From NCBI GenBank assembly GCA_016931415.1, contig JAFGEW010000020.1, positions 1 to 36,165 of the forward strand: a stretch of DNA of 36,165 nucleotides, in the 5' to 3' direction. The notes beneath the pieces are model-generated. The model was not told the origin of the DNA and did no database searches. It saw nothing but the letters and a program-made list of their open reading frames with translations. Below are positions 23,148-31,302 of this stretch, piece after piece. The stretch comes from Verrucomicrobiota bacterium (GTDB taxonomy: Bacteria; Auribacterota; JABMQX01; JAFGEW01). Positions within the stretch are counted from its first letter, which is position 1, and each line of letters starts with the position of its first letter. The position numbers were made by a program, and so were the translations under genes.

Positions 23148-23933
23148 TCACTGGATCGTGAAGTTGCCGATATTGTCGCGATTGACGTATTTGCCGCCCG
23201 ACGATGTTGCGTCCCGGTCGTTATAGGGATTGACCACAAAGCGGTCCGGTCCCCGCGAGATGAGGTCGTAAGTCTCCGTGTTGACCAGGGGTTGGGCACC
23301 GTCGTGGCCGCTGGCGTTGTACTGGATGGGCACGCCCCAGGGGTCAACGATCTCGGGGAACATGTCGTCGCGAGTGGCCGGGTCGTTGTTCTCTTTGAGA
23401 TCGTTCGTATTCAGAAAGACGACGCCGGTGCGTCTCAGCTCCTTCTGGCTGAAGTTGACATAGGCGCTCTTCTGCTCCATGTCGGCGAGGTCCGTGTTCT
23501 CGGCGTCCTCGTAGACGCCGGCCAGGAAGTACCACAGGATCTCGGCGCCCGTGTTGAGGTTGGCGAAGGAACCGTAGCTGGAGCTGTCCGGCATGGGGAA
23601 CCAGTGGTCCGGGGGATCCCCAGTGCCGCTGTCAATGGAGTCCCAGCCGGCTGTGGGGATGCGGTGGGGCGGATACTTGCCATAGTCGGTGTGGAAGGCG
23701 TCGATGCCGGTCTGGAGTTTGAGGAAGAGCGCCTTGGTTGCGGTGACCGTCGCCTTGCGGTTGGCGTAGACGAGGCCGCCGATGACGGCGGCTGCCAGGA
23801 TGGCGATGATGGTCATGACGGCGATCATCTCGACGAGGGTGAATCCTGCTCTTCGCCGGGTCGTGCGGTGCCGATGTGGGCGGCTTGGGGCCATGGCAGA
23901 GCCATAGCCCTTGTCTGGGAAGGCTGCGTTCAT
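23148..23933 (-). CDS. Second GspG-like pseudopilin
   Basis: A 261-residue prepilin: leader of 30 residues (or 17 if the ATG at 23894 is used), RRRAG^FTLVEMIAVMTIIAILAAAVIGGL and Glu at +5. LKLQTGIDAFHTDYGKYPP, IVDPWGVPIQYNAS, YDLISRGPDRF and the end NRDNIGNFTIQ mirror GspG, so it and the next gene are paralogues. Unlike the other copy it has a longer middle loop (ILWYFLAGVYEDAEN ... GVVFLNTNDL). The ATG at 23931-23933 follows AAGGACGG. Either copy may be the main fibre subunit; two GspG-type genes suggest two fibres or a mixed one. It is the first pseudopilin gene after gspF. Confidence 0.85.
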   Translation of the reverse strand: MNAAFPDKGYGSAMAPSRPHRHRTTRRRAGFTLVEMIAVMTIIAILAAAVIGGLVYANRKATVTATKALFLKLQTGIDAFHTDYGKYPPHRIPTAGWDSIDSGTGDPPDHWFPMPDSSSYGSFANLNTGAEILWYFLAGVYEDAENTDLADMEQKSAYVNFSQKELRRTGVVFLNTNDLKENNDPATRDDMFPEIVDPWGVPIQYNASGHDGAQPLVNTETYDLISRGPDRFVVNPYNDRDATSSGGKYVNRDNIGNFTIQ

Positions 23934-23961
23934 CTCTTCCGTCCTTTTTTGGCCCCGCCGC

Positions 23962-23982
23962 CGCCGCGGTTCCGCCGCGGCG
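23962..23982 (-). promoter_or_regulatory. 8-bp hairpin between gspF and the first pseudopilin gene
   Basis: CGCCGCGG pairs perfectly with CCGCGGCG around TTCCG in the 75-bp spacer. It sits upstream of an A-run and the ribosome site of the pseudopilin gene. Such hairpins often mark a processing point that lets pseudopilin mRNA outlast the gspF part. No U-tract, so not a typical terminator. Confidence 0.35.
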
Positions 23983-24008
23983 CATTGCCCGGCGCGGCAC
24001 AGTTGCCC

Positions 24009-25271
24009 TTAGCTCTCGCTCATGCCCTGGATCAGCGTGATCAGCGGCAGGAACAGCGCGATGACGATGGTCCCGACGATGACGGCCAGGCCGACGATCA
24101 GGATCGGCTCGATGATCGACGTGATGCCGGCGACCGCGTTGTCTACGTCGTTGTCGTAGACGTCGGCGATCTTCATGAGCATCTCTGGCAGTTTGCCGGT
24201 TTCCTCGCCCACCTCGATCATGGAGATCACCATGGGGAGGAAGACCTTCGTTTCGCGCAGCGGCCCCGCGATCGACTCGCCTTCTCGGATCGAGTCGTGC
24301 ACGTTGCCGACTGCCTTGCTGATCACCTCGTTGCCGCTGGTCTCACGGACGATGTTGAGCGCCTGCAAGATTGGGACACCTGAGGTGATGAGCGTGCCAA
24401 GCGTCCGGCTGAAGCGCGCGACGGCGCCTTTTCGGGCCAGGATGCCGAAGACCGGAAGGTTGAGCTTGGCGGTGTCCAGGGCCATCTTTCCCTGCTCAGT
24501 GGATTTGATGATACGGAAGAGAATGTAGATGCCGATGATCGCGGCGATGAAGATATACCACTGATTCACGAAGGCACTGCTGACATTGATAAGCATGAGC
24601 GTCAGTGCCGGAAGCTTCTGGTCAAAATCGAGGAAGATCTTGGAGAACTTCGGCACGACGAATGTCATCAGGAACACAAGCACGCCGACCGCGACGGTCA
24701 TGACGACCACCGGGTAGATCATGGCGGACTTGACTTTGCTCTTGAGTTTCTGGCTCTTCTCGACGAACTCGGCGAGGCGGTTGAGCACGATCTCGAGCAC
24801 ACCGCCCGCTTCACCCGCCCTGACCATGTTGACGAAGAGCTTGTTGAAGATCTTGGGGTAGTTGGCGAGCGCTTCGCTGAACGTGCTGCCGCTCTCGACG
24901 GCGACGGACATGCCGATCAGCGCGTCGCGCAGCGGGCCGGGCTTCTGCTGCTGTTCGAGCACGCGCAGCGACTTGAGCAGCGGCAGTCCGGCGTCGATGA
25001 GTACGGCGAGCTGGCGGGTGAAGATCGACAGCACCTTGCTGTTGACCTTCTGGGGCGTGAGGAACTTGAGCTCGAGATTGAGGCCGCCCTTCTTCTCGCC
25101 CTTGGCGGCCGCCGCGCCGCGGGCCGCACGCTCCATCTCCTGCACCACATGGGTAGGGAAGTAGCCCAGGTCGCGAATCTGCTGAATGGCGGCGACCTGG
25201 TTGTCCGCACTGACCACGCCGTTGACCTCGACGCCCTTGTCGGTCATCGCGTTGTACTTGAAGCGGCCCAT
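24009..25271 (-). CDS. gspF: Inner-membrane platform protein GspF/PilC
   Basis: GspF/PilC is the polytopic base on which the pilus or pseudopilus is assembled and which the ATPases turn. The 420-residue protein has two repeated T2SSF domains. The first has FTRQLAVLIDAGLPLLKSLRVLEQQQ and ends ...VNMVRAGEAGGVLEIVLNRLA. The second has FSRTLGTLITSGVPILQALNIV and ends ...ISMIEVGEETGKLPEMLMKIA. Three hydrophobic helices are seen, including VVVMTVAVGVLVFLMTFVV and the C-terminal IVGLAVIVGTIVIALFLPLI. Length is normal. The ATG at 25269-25271 follows a perfect AAGGAG with a 6-nt gap; ten upstream residues of open frame were rejected. It is the first gene of the pseudopilin unit. Confidence 0.95.
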   Translation of the reverse strand: MGRFKYNAMTDKGVEVNGVVSADNQVAAIQQIRDLGYFPTHVVQEMERAARGAAAAKGEKKGGLNLELKFLTPQKVNSKVLSIFTRQLAVLIDAGLPLLKSLRVLEQQQKPGPLRDALIGMSVAVESGSTFSEALANYPKIFNKLFVNMVRAGEAGGVLEIVLNRLAEFVEKSQKLKSKVKSAMIYPVVVMTVAVGVLVFLMTFVVPKFSKIFLDFDQKLPALTLMLINVSSAFVNQWYIFIAAIIGIYILFRIIKSTEQGKMALDTAKLNLPVFGILARKGAVARFSRTLGTLITSGVPILQALNIVRETSGNEVISKAVGNVHDSIREGESIAGPLRETKVFLPMVISMIEVGEETGKLPEMLMKIADVYDNDVDNAVAGITSIIEPILIVGLAVIVGTIVIALFLPLITLIQGMSES

Positions 25272-25413
25272 CGTGATCTCCTTCAGGTCACTCCTGCCCA
25301 TGAGGCCGCCGGCTGGACGGCCGTCGCGCTGCTAGCCTATAGCAGACAGGCTCCTGGAATGCACGCACAAACCCGGCCGTGTTCTGGTTGGATCTACACT
25401 CACGACCGCCACG

Positions 25414-25493
25414 CGCAACCAGCTTCCGCTATGGGTTATGTACTAAGACGTTGATCTGTGCTGGGTTGCGATGGCGTTCCTCGATTGGCCATC
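25414..25493 (-). promoter_or_regulatory. Two-hairpin leader upstream of gspF
   Basis: In the minus-strand transcript GATGGC...GCCATC (25493-25488 with 25475-25470) forms a 6-bp stem with a 12-base loop. Immediately after, CGCAACCCAGC (25470-25460) pairs with GCTGGTTGCG (25423-25414) with one bulged C, enclosing 36 bases. The RNA then runs 142 nt to the gspF start. No known riboswitch motif was recognised; I specifically could not match the cyclic-di-GMP class I core. The 294-bp gap has no gene. Confidence 0.4.
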
Positions 25494-25509
25494 ATGATCT
25501 CTCAGCACT

Positions 25510-25538
25510 TATTTAGCACCGGTCCCCAGGGGCGTCAA
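25510..25538 (-). promoter_or_regulatory. Sigma70-type promoter for the gspF-gspK unit
   Basis: Minus strand: -35 TTGACG (25538-25533), spacer of exactly 17, -10 TAAATA (25515-25510). It lies 28 bp after the upstream ATPase stop codon and would give a leader of about 230 nt. The spacer contains CCCCTGGGG, a 9-bp near-palindrome that could be an operator. Confidence 0.6.
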
Positions 25539-25565
25539 GAGGCAAAAGATTCCGTCTGCACGGGG

Positions 25566-27269
25566 TCAGGTTTCCCTGGAGACTTCCTCGATGGTGGTTT
25601 CGCCGTCGTAGATTTTGAGGATGCCTTCTTCGCGAAGCGTGCGCATGCCCTGCTCGCGCGCCTTTTGCCGGATGACGACCGTTGGCGCGTTCCGGATGAT
25701 GAGCTCGCGGATCGGGTCGGTAACCTGGAGCAGCTCGAAGATGCCGGTGCGGCCCAGATAGCCGGTGTCGTTGCAGTCGGGGCAGCCGCGGCCGTAGAAG
25801 AGCTCCTTGCCTTCGGTATCCTCGAGGGTGAGGCCGAGCTGGTTCAGGGCGAATTCGGTCGGCTTGAACGGCGTCTTGCAGCGCGGGCAGACGGTTCGGA
25901 TCAGGCGTTGGGCCAGGATCGCCTCGAGGGTCGAGGTGATCAGGAACGGCTCGACGCCGATATCGACGAGTCGGGTGATGGTGCCGGCCGCGTCGTTGGT
26001 GTGGAGGGTGCTCAGCACGAGGTGGCCGGTGAGCGAGGCCTGAATGGCGAGCGCGGCGGTCTCGACGTCGCGGATCTCGCCGACCATGATGCGGTCGGGA
26101 TCCTGGCGCAGGATCGAGCGCAGGCAGCGGGCGAAGGTCAGGCCGATGCGCGCGTTGATGGGGACCTGGACGACGCCTTCGAGGTCGTACTCGACGGGGT
26201 CCTCGGTGGTGATGAGCTTGTCCTCGACCCGGTTGATCGTGCGCAGGAACGAGTAGAGGGAGGTGGTCTTGCCCGAGCCGGTGGGGCCGGTGACGATGAT
26301 GATGCCGTTGGGCTTCTGGATGAGCTCCTTCATCGTTTCGAGGGTGTCTTCGCGCATGCCGATCGCCTCGATGTCGAGCTGGACGTTGGAGCGGTCGAGC
26401 ACGCGGAGCACGACGCTCTCGCCGAAGGCGGTCGGCAGGGAGGAGACACGCAGGTCGACCTGGCGGCCGAGCACGTTGATCTGGATGCGGCCGTCCTGGG
26501 GGAGCCGGCGCTCGGAGATGTTGAGGTTGGCCAGCACCTTGATGCGGCAGGTGAGCGCGAGCGCCAGGTGCTTGGGCGGCGGCATCATCTCGTAGAGCAC
26601 GCCGTCGACGCGGTAGCGGATCTTGAACTCGTTCTCGAAGGGCTCGAAGTGGATGTCGCTCGCGCGGTCCTTGATGGCCTGGATGAGCACGAGGTTGAGG
26701 AGCTTGACCACGGGGGCTTCGGTGGCGAGCTCGCGCAGGCTGATGACGTCGTCGGCGACGTGCTCCTCGTCGACCTCGGTGATGGGGATGCCGGACTCGA
26801 TTTCCTTGAGGAGGTCCTCGACGCTCCCGCCGGCGTCGCCGTAGTGGCGCGTGATGGCGTCCTCGATGTCCTCCTTATCGGCGATGGCGCCGCGGACGTG
26901 CTTGTCGAGCATGAAGTGGAGGTCGTCAAGGATGGTGGGGTTGAGCGGGTCCGACAGCGCCACGATGATGGTGCCGTTCTCCTCGGCCACGGGAATGATG
27001 CCGTAGGCGCGGGCGATGGCGGGCTCGACGGTCTTGATCACGTCGTCGGGGATCTCGAGGCCCTTGAGGTCAACGACCTCCATGCCGAGGTTGTCGGCGA
27101 TGACATTGAGGAGGTCGCGCTCGCCGATGAAGCCGAAATCGACGAGGATATGGCCGAGCATCTTGCCGGTGCGCTCGCGTTCTTCGACGGCCTCCTTGAG
27201 CTGGGCGCTGGTGACGATGCCGAGCTCGACGAGCAGCGTGCCGAGGAACTCCTGGTCGTAGACGGTCAT
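25566..27269 (-). CDS. gspE: Assembly ATPase GspE/PilB (second copy)
   Basis: This cytoplasmic hexameric ATPase drives fibre assembly through GspF. The 567-residue protein has an N-terminal MshEN-type domain (LGTLLVELGIVTSAQL ... VALSDPLNPTILDDL), which in some relatives binds c-di-GMP. The ATPase core has Walker [10 protein letters not shown], the Asp box ITTEDPVEYDLEGV, Walker B IMVGEIRD and the His box LTGHLVLSTLHTNDA. CPRC and CPDC, 40-odd residues apart, form the zinc site typical of PilB/GspE. It differs clearly from the other PilB here, especially in the N-terminal domain and the zinc loop. The ATG at 27267-27269 follows AAGGAACAACGACC. Being last in the pilB-pilT unit but next to gspF, it may be the GspE of the pseudopilus; which ATPase serves which fibre cannot be told from sequence. 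Confidence 0.93.
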   Translation of the reverse strand: MTVYDQEFLGTLLVELGIVTSAQLKEAVEERERTGKMLGHILVDFGFIGERDLLNVIADNLGMEVVDLKGLEIPDDVIKTVEPAIARAYGIIPVAEENGTIIVALSDPLNPTILDDLHFMLDKHVRGAIADKEDIEDAITRHYGDAGGSVEDLLKEIESGIPITEVDEEHVADDVISLRELATEAPVVKLLNLVLIQAIKDRASDIHFEPFENEFKIRYRVDGVLYEMMPPPKHLALALTCRIKVLANLNISERRLPQDGRIQINVLGRQVDLRVSSLPTAFGESVVLRVLDRSNVQLDIEAIGMREDTLETMKELIQKPNGIIIVTGPTGSGKTTSLYSFLRTINRVEDKLITTEDPVEYDLEGVVQVPINARIGLTFARCLRSILRQDPDRIMVGEIRDVETAALAIQASLTGHLVLSTLHTNDAAGTITRLVDIGVEPFLITSTLEAILAQRLIRTVCPRCKTPFKPTEFALNQLGLTLEDTEGKELFYGRGCPDCNDTGYLGRTGIFELLQVTDPIRELIIRNAPTVVIRQKAREQGMRTLREEGILKIYDGETTIEEVSRET

Positions 27270-27297
27270 GGTCGTTGTTCCTTGTGCCCCGCGGGCG

Positions 27298-28362
27298 CTA
27301 GGCCGACTGGAGCTTGAGCTTGGTAATGACCGATTCGGGGTCTTGTGACTTGGTCAACAGGTCGCCGTACGAGATCAGGCCGGAGCGGTACAGCTCGAGC
27401 AGGTGCGCGTCGAGCGTCTTCATGCCGTACTTGGCGCCGGTCTGGATGTCCGAGGTGATGCGGTACGTCTTGTTCTCGCGGATCAGGTTCTGAATCGACG
27501 GGGTGGCCACCATGATCTCGAAGGCGGCCACGCGGCCCTTGCCCGAGGCCTTCACGAGCAGGATCTGCGAGATGACCGCCACGATCGAGCTCGAGAGCTG
27601 CGTGCGGATCTGCTCCTGCTGACTGGTGGGGAACGCGTCGACAATACGGTCCACGGTGCGGGCCGAGCCGGTGGTGTGCAACGTGGCGAAGACGAGGTGG
27701 CCGGTTTCCGCCGCGGTGATGGCGGCCTCCATCGTCTCGAGGTCGCGCATTTCGCCCACGAGCATCACATCGGGATCCTGGCGCAGGCCGCGCTTGAGCG
27801 CCTCGGCGAAGGACGGCACGTCGACGCCGAGCTCGCGCTGGGTGACGATGCTGTTCTGGTGGTTGTGGTAGTACTCGATCGGGTCCTCGATCGTGATGAT
27901 GTGGACGTCGCGCTCGCTGTTGATGATGTTGATCATCGTCGCCAGCGTGGTCGTCTTGCCCGAGCCGGTCGGGCCGGTGACGAGGATGAGGCCGCGCGGC
28001 TTGAACAGGAGGTCCTTGACGCCGGGCGGCAGGCCGATCTGCTCCCAGGACAGCAGCTTGGACGGAATGAGGCGCAGGGCCATGCCGTAGAAGCCCTTCT
28101 GCTTGAAGACGCTGACGCGGAAACGCGCGAGGTCGCCGAAGGCGAAGCCGAAGTCGGTGCCGCCGTGCTCGCGCACGCGCTGGATGTGCTCCTCGCTCGT
28201 GATGCTGCGCATGAACCGCTCGGTGTCCTCGGGGTTGAGCGGGTTGGCGTCGAGCATGACGAGGCGGCCGTCGAGCCGGATGCAAGGCGGCTTGCCGACC
28301 GAGAAGTGGAGGTCGGAGGCGTTCTCATCGACCACGATCTGGAGCAGTTCGTTCATTTCCAT
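27298..28362 (-). CDS. pilT: Twitching-motility retraction ATPase PilT
   Basis: PilT disassembles type IV pili and powers retraction. The 354-residue protein starts [26 protein letters not shown], the PilT N-terminal domain. It has Walker [13 protein letters not shown], Asp box [11 protein letters not shown], Walker [10 protein letters not shown], His box [26 protein letters not shown] and the C-terminal SIQNLIREN, the counterpart of the AIRNLIRE motif needed for retraction. No zinc cysteines, as expected for PilT and unlike the two PilB copies. Its presence argues that at least part of this machine makes a true retractable pilus, not only a type II pseudopilus. It lies between the two assembly ATPases with short spacers (84 and 28 bp). 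The ATG at 28360-28362 follows GAAGGAAG. Confidence 0.96.
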   Translation of the reverse strand: MEMNELLQIVVDENASDLHFSVGKPPCIRLDGRLVMLDANPLNPEDTERFMRSITSEEHIQRVREHGGTDFGFAFGDLARFRVSVFKQKGFYGMALRLIPSKLLSWEQIGLPPGVKDLLFKPRGLILVTGPTGSGKTTTLATMINIINSERDVHIITIEDPIEYYHNHQNSIVTQRELGVDVPSFAEALKRGLRQDPDVMLVGEMRDLETMEAAITAAETGHLVFATLHTTGSARTVDRIVDAFPTSQQEQIRTQLSSSIVAVISQILLVKASGKGRVAAFEIMVATPSIQNLIRENKTYRITSDIQTGAKYGMKTLDAHLLELYRSGLISYGDLLTKSQDPESVITKLKLQSA

Positions 28363-28446
28363 GGGTCGTGTCTTCCTTCTTTGTGCGGCGCCGGCCGAGA
28401 GGCGGACCAGCCTGCCACCCGGTCGTATCCGCCCTCAGGGACGGGT

Positions 28447-30171
28447 CTAGTCAATATCCTTGGCGGTGACGCGCATGACCTCTTCGAGTGTAGTGGTGCC
28501 GGCGAGGACCTTCAGCATGCCGTCCTCGCGCAGCGTCTTCATGCCCGTCTGGCGGGCGAGCTTTCGGACCTCGGTGCTCGACACGCGTTCGTAGACGAGC
28601 TTCTGGATGTCTTCGCCGACCGTCATGAGCTCGTAGATGCCGATTCGGCCGCGGTAGCCGGTGCCGTTGCAGGCGCGGCAGCCCGCGCCCTTGTAGAGGC
28701 TGGCGCCTTCGAGTTTCTCGAGCGACAGGCCGGTCGCCTCGAGCTCCCACGTTGTCGGCGTATATGGTTCGCGGCACTCCGGGCAGATGCGGCGCACGAG
28801 GCGCTGGGCCATGACCGACTGGAGCGAGGAGGCGACGAGGAACGGCTTGACGCCCATGTCGACGAGGCGCGTGATCGCGGTCGGCGCGTCATTGGTGTGG
28901 AGCGTCGAGAAGACCAGGTGGCCGGTGAGCGAGGCCTCGATGGCGATCTCGGCGGTCTCGTGGTCGCGGATTTCGCCGACCATGATGACGTTGGGCGCCT
29001 GGCGCAGCATGGAGCGCAGCACGCGCGCGAACGTCATTTCGATGTCCTCGTTGACCTGGACCTGGTTGATGCCGCTGAGCATGTACTCGACGGGGTCTTC
29101 AACCGTGATGATCTTGCGGTCGGGCCGGTTGATGAAGTTGAGACAGGCGTAGAGCGTCGTCGTCTTGCCCGAGCCGGTCGGCCCGGTGATGAGGAGCACG
29201 CCGTTGGGGAGCTGGATGAGGCGCTCGTAGACGCGCTGGTCCTCGCTCGAGAAGCCGAGCTCGGGCAGGCCGAGCAGGAGGCTTTGTTTGTCGAGGAGGC
29301 GGAGCACGATCGATTCACCGTGCTGGGACGGAAGCGCCGAGACGCGCAGGTCAAGGTCGCGGCCGAGCACGTTGATCATGATACGGCCGTCCTGGGGGAG
29401 ACGCTTCTCGGCGATGTCCATCTTGGACATGATCTTGATGCGCTGGAGCACCGAAGCCTGGAGCCGGCGCGGCGGGCCCTGGATTTCGTGGAGCACGCCG
29501 TCGATGCGGAACCGGATGCGGAAGCGCCGGCCGAGCGGCTCGAGGTGGATGTCCGACGCGCGATGGCGGACGGCTTCGAGGATGAGGAGGCTGACCAGCT
29601 TGATGACGGGGGCCTCTTCGGCGGCGGCCACTTCGGCGCCGGCCGCCTCCTCGTTGGCCGACATCGTGGAGCCGTCGTCCTGGTAGAAGCGGATGTCGCC
29701 GGCGCTGATTTCCTCGAGCATGCGGCTGACCTGTTCTTCTTCGATGCCGTAGTAGCGCTCGATGGCGCGGGAGATCTCCTCCTCGTCGGCCACGACAGGC
29801 TCGACGTTGGCCTTGAGCACATGGCGCAGGTTGTCGAGCATGTTCAGGTTCATCGGGTCGGCCACGGCGACGACGACCGTGTTGTCGTGCATGTCGACGG
29901 GGATGACGCGATAGCGGCGCGCCTCGTTATGGGGGACGGTCTTGAGCACGTTGCGCTGGATTTCGACCGAGGCGAGGTCGATATACTCGTAGCCGAGGTG
30001 CTCGGCGATCGTTTTGGCCACCGTGCTGCCGTCAATGAGCTTGAGCTCGCGCAGCGCGTGCAGAAGCGAGATGCGCTTCTGAGCGGCGACCTGGCGCGCC
30101 TTCTCTACCTGATCCTTGGTGATGATGTTCTCATCGAGAAGGATTTCGACCGCGTAGTCGCCATTGCTCAT
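28447..30171 (-). CDS. pilB: Pilus assembly ATPase PilB (first copy)
   Basis: A 574-residue PilB/GspE-type ATPase. The N-terminal MshEN-type domain (VEILLDENIITKDQVEKA ... VVAVADPMNLNMLDNL) is followed by an acidic/Ala linker (MSANEEAAGAEVAAAEEA), then the ATPase core: Walker [13 protein letters not shown], Asp box ITVEDPVEYMLSGI, Walker B IMVGEIRD, His box LTGHLVFSTLHTNDAPTAITRLVDMGV. The zinc site is CPEC...CRAC; the second pair differs from the CPDC of the other copy. It is the first gene after a near-consensus promoter. Its ATG at 30169-30171 follows AAGGTGATCCGGC. Adjacent pilT suggests a role in pilus extension. Confidence 0.95.
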   Translation of the reverse strand: MSNGDYAVEILLDENIITKDQVEKARQVAAQKRISLLHALRELKLIDGSTVAKTIAEHLGYEYIDLASVEIQRNVLKTVPHNEARRYRVIPVDMHDNTVVVAVADPMNLNMLDNLRHVLKANVEPVVADEEEISRAIERYYGIEEEQVSRMLEEISAGDIRFYQDDGSTMSANEEAAGAEVAAAEEAPVIKLVSLLILEAVRHRASDIHLEPLGRRFRIRFRIDGVLHEIQGPPRRLQASVLQRIKIMSKMDIAEKRLPQDGRIMINVLGRDLDLRVSALPSQHGESIVLRLLDKQSLLLGLPELGFSSEDQRVYERLIQLPNGVLLITGPTGSGKTTTLYACLNFINRPDRKIITVEDPVEYMLSGINQVQVNEDIEMTFARVLRSMLRQAPNVIMVGEIRDHETAEIAIEASLTGHLVFSTLHTNDAPTAITRLVDMGVKPFLVASSLQSVMAQRLVRRICPECREPYTPTTWELEATGLSLEKLEGASLYKGAGCRACNGTGYRGRIGIYELMTVGEDIQKLVYERVSSTEVRKLARQTGMKTLREDGMLKVLAGTTTLEEVMRVTAKDID

Positions 30172-30202
30172 GCCGGATCACCTTTTCCTGGGAGATCGGG
30201 AA

Positions 30203-30248
30203 GCCGGCAAGCATACCTGCCGGCGCCAACCGGCGGGCCTCCCGCCGG
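30203..30248 (-). promoter_or_regulatory. Two hairpins in the pilB leader
   Basis: In the leader of about 120 nt, CCGGCGGG-AGG-CCCGCCGG (30248-30230) forms a perfect 8-bp stem with a 3-base loop. After 5 nt, GCCGGCA...TGCCGGC (30224-30203) forms a 7-bp stem that can extend by a G-U and a G-C pair. The pair ends about 30 nt before the start codon, just upstream of the ribosome site. Confidence 0.45.
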
Positions 30249-30298
30249 ACGTTGCAGAAGATGTCGGACGTTCGTGTGCCGTTGGGTCCAGACCGTCA

Positions 30299-30327
30299 TA
30301 TATAGTGCGGGTTCCCTAGCCTGTCAA
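30299..30327 (-). promoter_or_regulatory. Near-consensus sigma70 promoter for pilB-pilT-gspE
   Basis: Minus strand: -35 TTGACA (30327-30322), spacer of exactly 17, -10 TATATA (30304-30299). The -35 hexamer is built from the last codons of the upstream deoxyhypusine-synthase-like gene (Val-Leu-Thr-Gly-stop). It is one of the best promoter matches in the window. Confidence 0.75.
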
Positions 30328-31302
30328 TACTTCCCCGGCCCCATTCGGCCGGGACGTCTGTTTCTTGAGGTGCTCGAGGATGGCCGCGGTCACCAACGGG
30401 AGCATGATCTCGTGGTGGCCGGTGAAGTCGTAGCCAGTGCCCCCGACCTGGACGGGGCGCGCGACCACGTTTGTGCCAGGCCGGTAGTGGCGGAGCATGT
30501 CGAAGTTGGCCGTTGTGAAGTTCCGCACCGGGCTGCCCAGGTTGCGCGCGACCGTGAGCGCCTTGAGGAAGACCTCCGGGAGCACGACGGCGCTTCCGAT
30601 GTTCATGTAGACGCCGCCGTCGCCCAGCTCGGCCACGAGCGCGGCGAGGAGCTCGAAGTCCTTGAGGCTCGTCTCGCCGAGCGCGGCGCCGTCGGCCTTC
30701 GGGTGCTGGTGAATGGTGTCGGTGCCGATGGCGATGTGGACGGTGACCGGCACGTCGAGCTCGATGCCGGCGGCGAGCAGGCTCACGTCGCGGTGCGGCA
30801 GGTCGGCCTTGAGGATCGCCTCGCCCAGCGCGCGCCCGGCGCCGAGGCCCTGCGCGGCGCCATCGACGAGGGCCTCGTTCATGAGCCGGCCGGTCTCCTC
30901 GACCATGCCGAAGGTGCCGTTCTCGAGCGTGGCGGCCACGTCCTCGCTCGTCTGGCCGATGAGCGCCAGCTCGACATCGTGGATGGCGGTCGAGCCGTTC
31001 ATGACCAGCCCGGTGACGATGCGGCGGCGCATCAGCTCGATGAGGTAAGGCGAACAACCGCATTTGACGACGTGGCCGCCGATGGCGGCGAGCACGGGCT
31101 TCCGTTTGGCGTGCGCGCTCATGACGGCCTCGATGAAGCCGCGCAGGGCCTGGGCGCCGAGCACGCCAGGCATCGCCTCGATGAGACCGAGCACGGAGTT
31201 GTCCCTGGGCAGGCGGCCCAAGTGGCCAAGCTGCACCTTGTGCGTGCGTTCGCGGATCGGGTAGGTGCGCAGCAAGCTGCGGTCGATGCGTTCGTGGGCC
31301 AT
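30316..31302 (-). CDS. Deoxyhypusine-synthase-like conserved protein
   Basis: A 328-residue cytoplasmic protein. The central blocks GHVVKCGCSPYLIELMRRR, TGLVMNGSTAIHDVELALIG, TSEDVAATLENGTFGMVEETG and VTVHIAIGTDTIHQHPKADG recall a conserved bacterial family related to deoxyhypusine synthase, an NAD-dependent Rossmann-like enzyme that moves aminobutyl groups from spermidine. The catalytic-lysine signature of true deoxyhypusine synthase (E-A-V-S-W-G-K) is not seen, and bacteria lack the eIF5A substrate, so the real reaction is unknown. The C-terminal YMNIGSAVVLPEVFLKAL and NFDMLRHYRPGTNVVARPV look family-specific. The ATG at 31300-31302 overlaps the stop of the macro-domain gene (TGATG), so translation is coupled. 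The end of the gene contains the -35 box of the pilB promoter. Confidence 0.65.
   Translation of the reverse strand: MAHERIDRSLLRTYPIRERTHKVQLGHLGRLPRDNSVLGLIEAMPGVLGAQALRGFIEAVMSAHAKRKPVLAAIGGHVVKCGCSPYLIELMRRRIVTGLVMNGSTAIHDVELALIGQTSEDVAATLENGTFGMVEETGRLMNEALVDGAAQGLGAGRALGEAILKADLPHRDVSLLAAGIELDVPVTVHIAIGTDTIHQHPKADGAALGETSLKDFELLAALVAELGDGGVYMNIGSAVVLPEVFLKALTVARNLGSPVRNFTTANFDMLRHYRPGTNVVARPVQVGGTGYDFTGHHEIMLPLVTAAILEHLKKQTSRPNGAGEVLTG

Noticed and set aside
25414-25470. Cyclic-di-GMP class I riboswitch before gspF
   Set aside because: I looked for the conserved core and tetraloop-receptor sequences and could not find them. Only simple stems are present.
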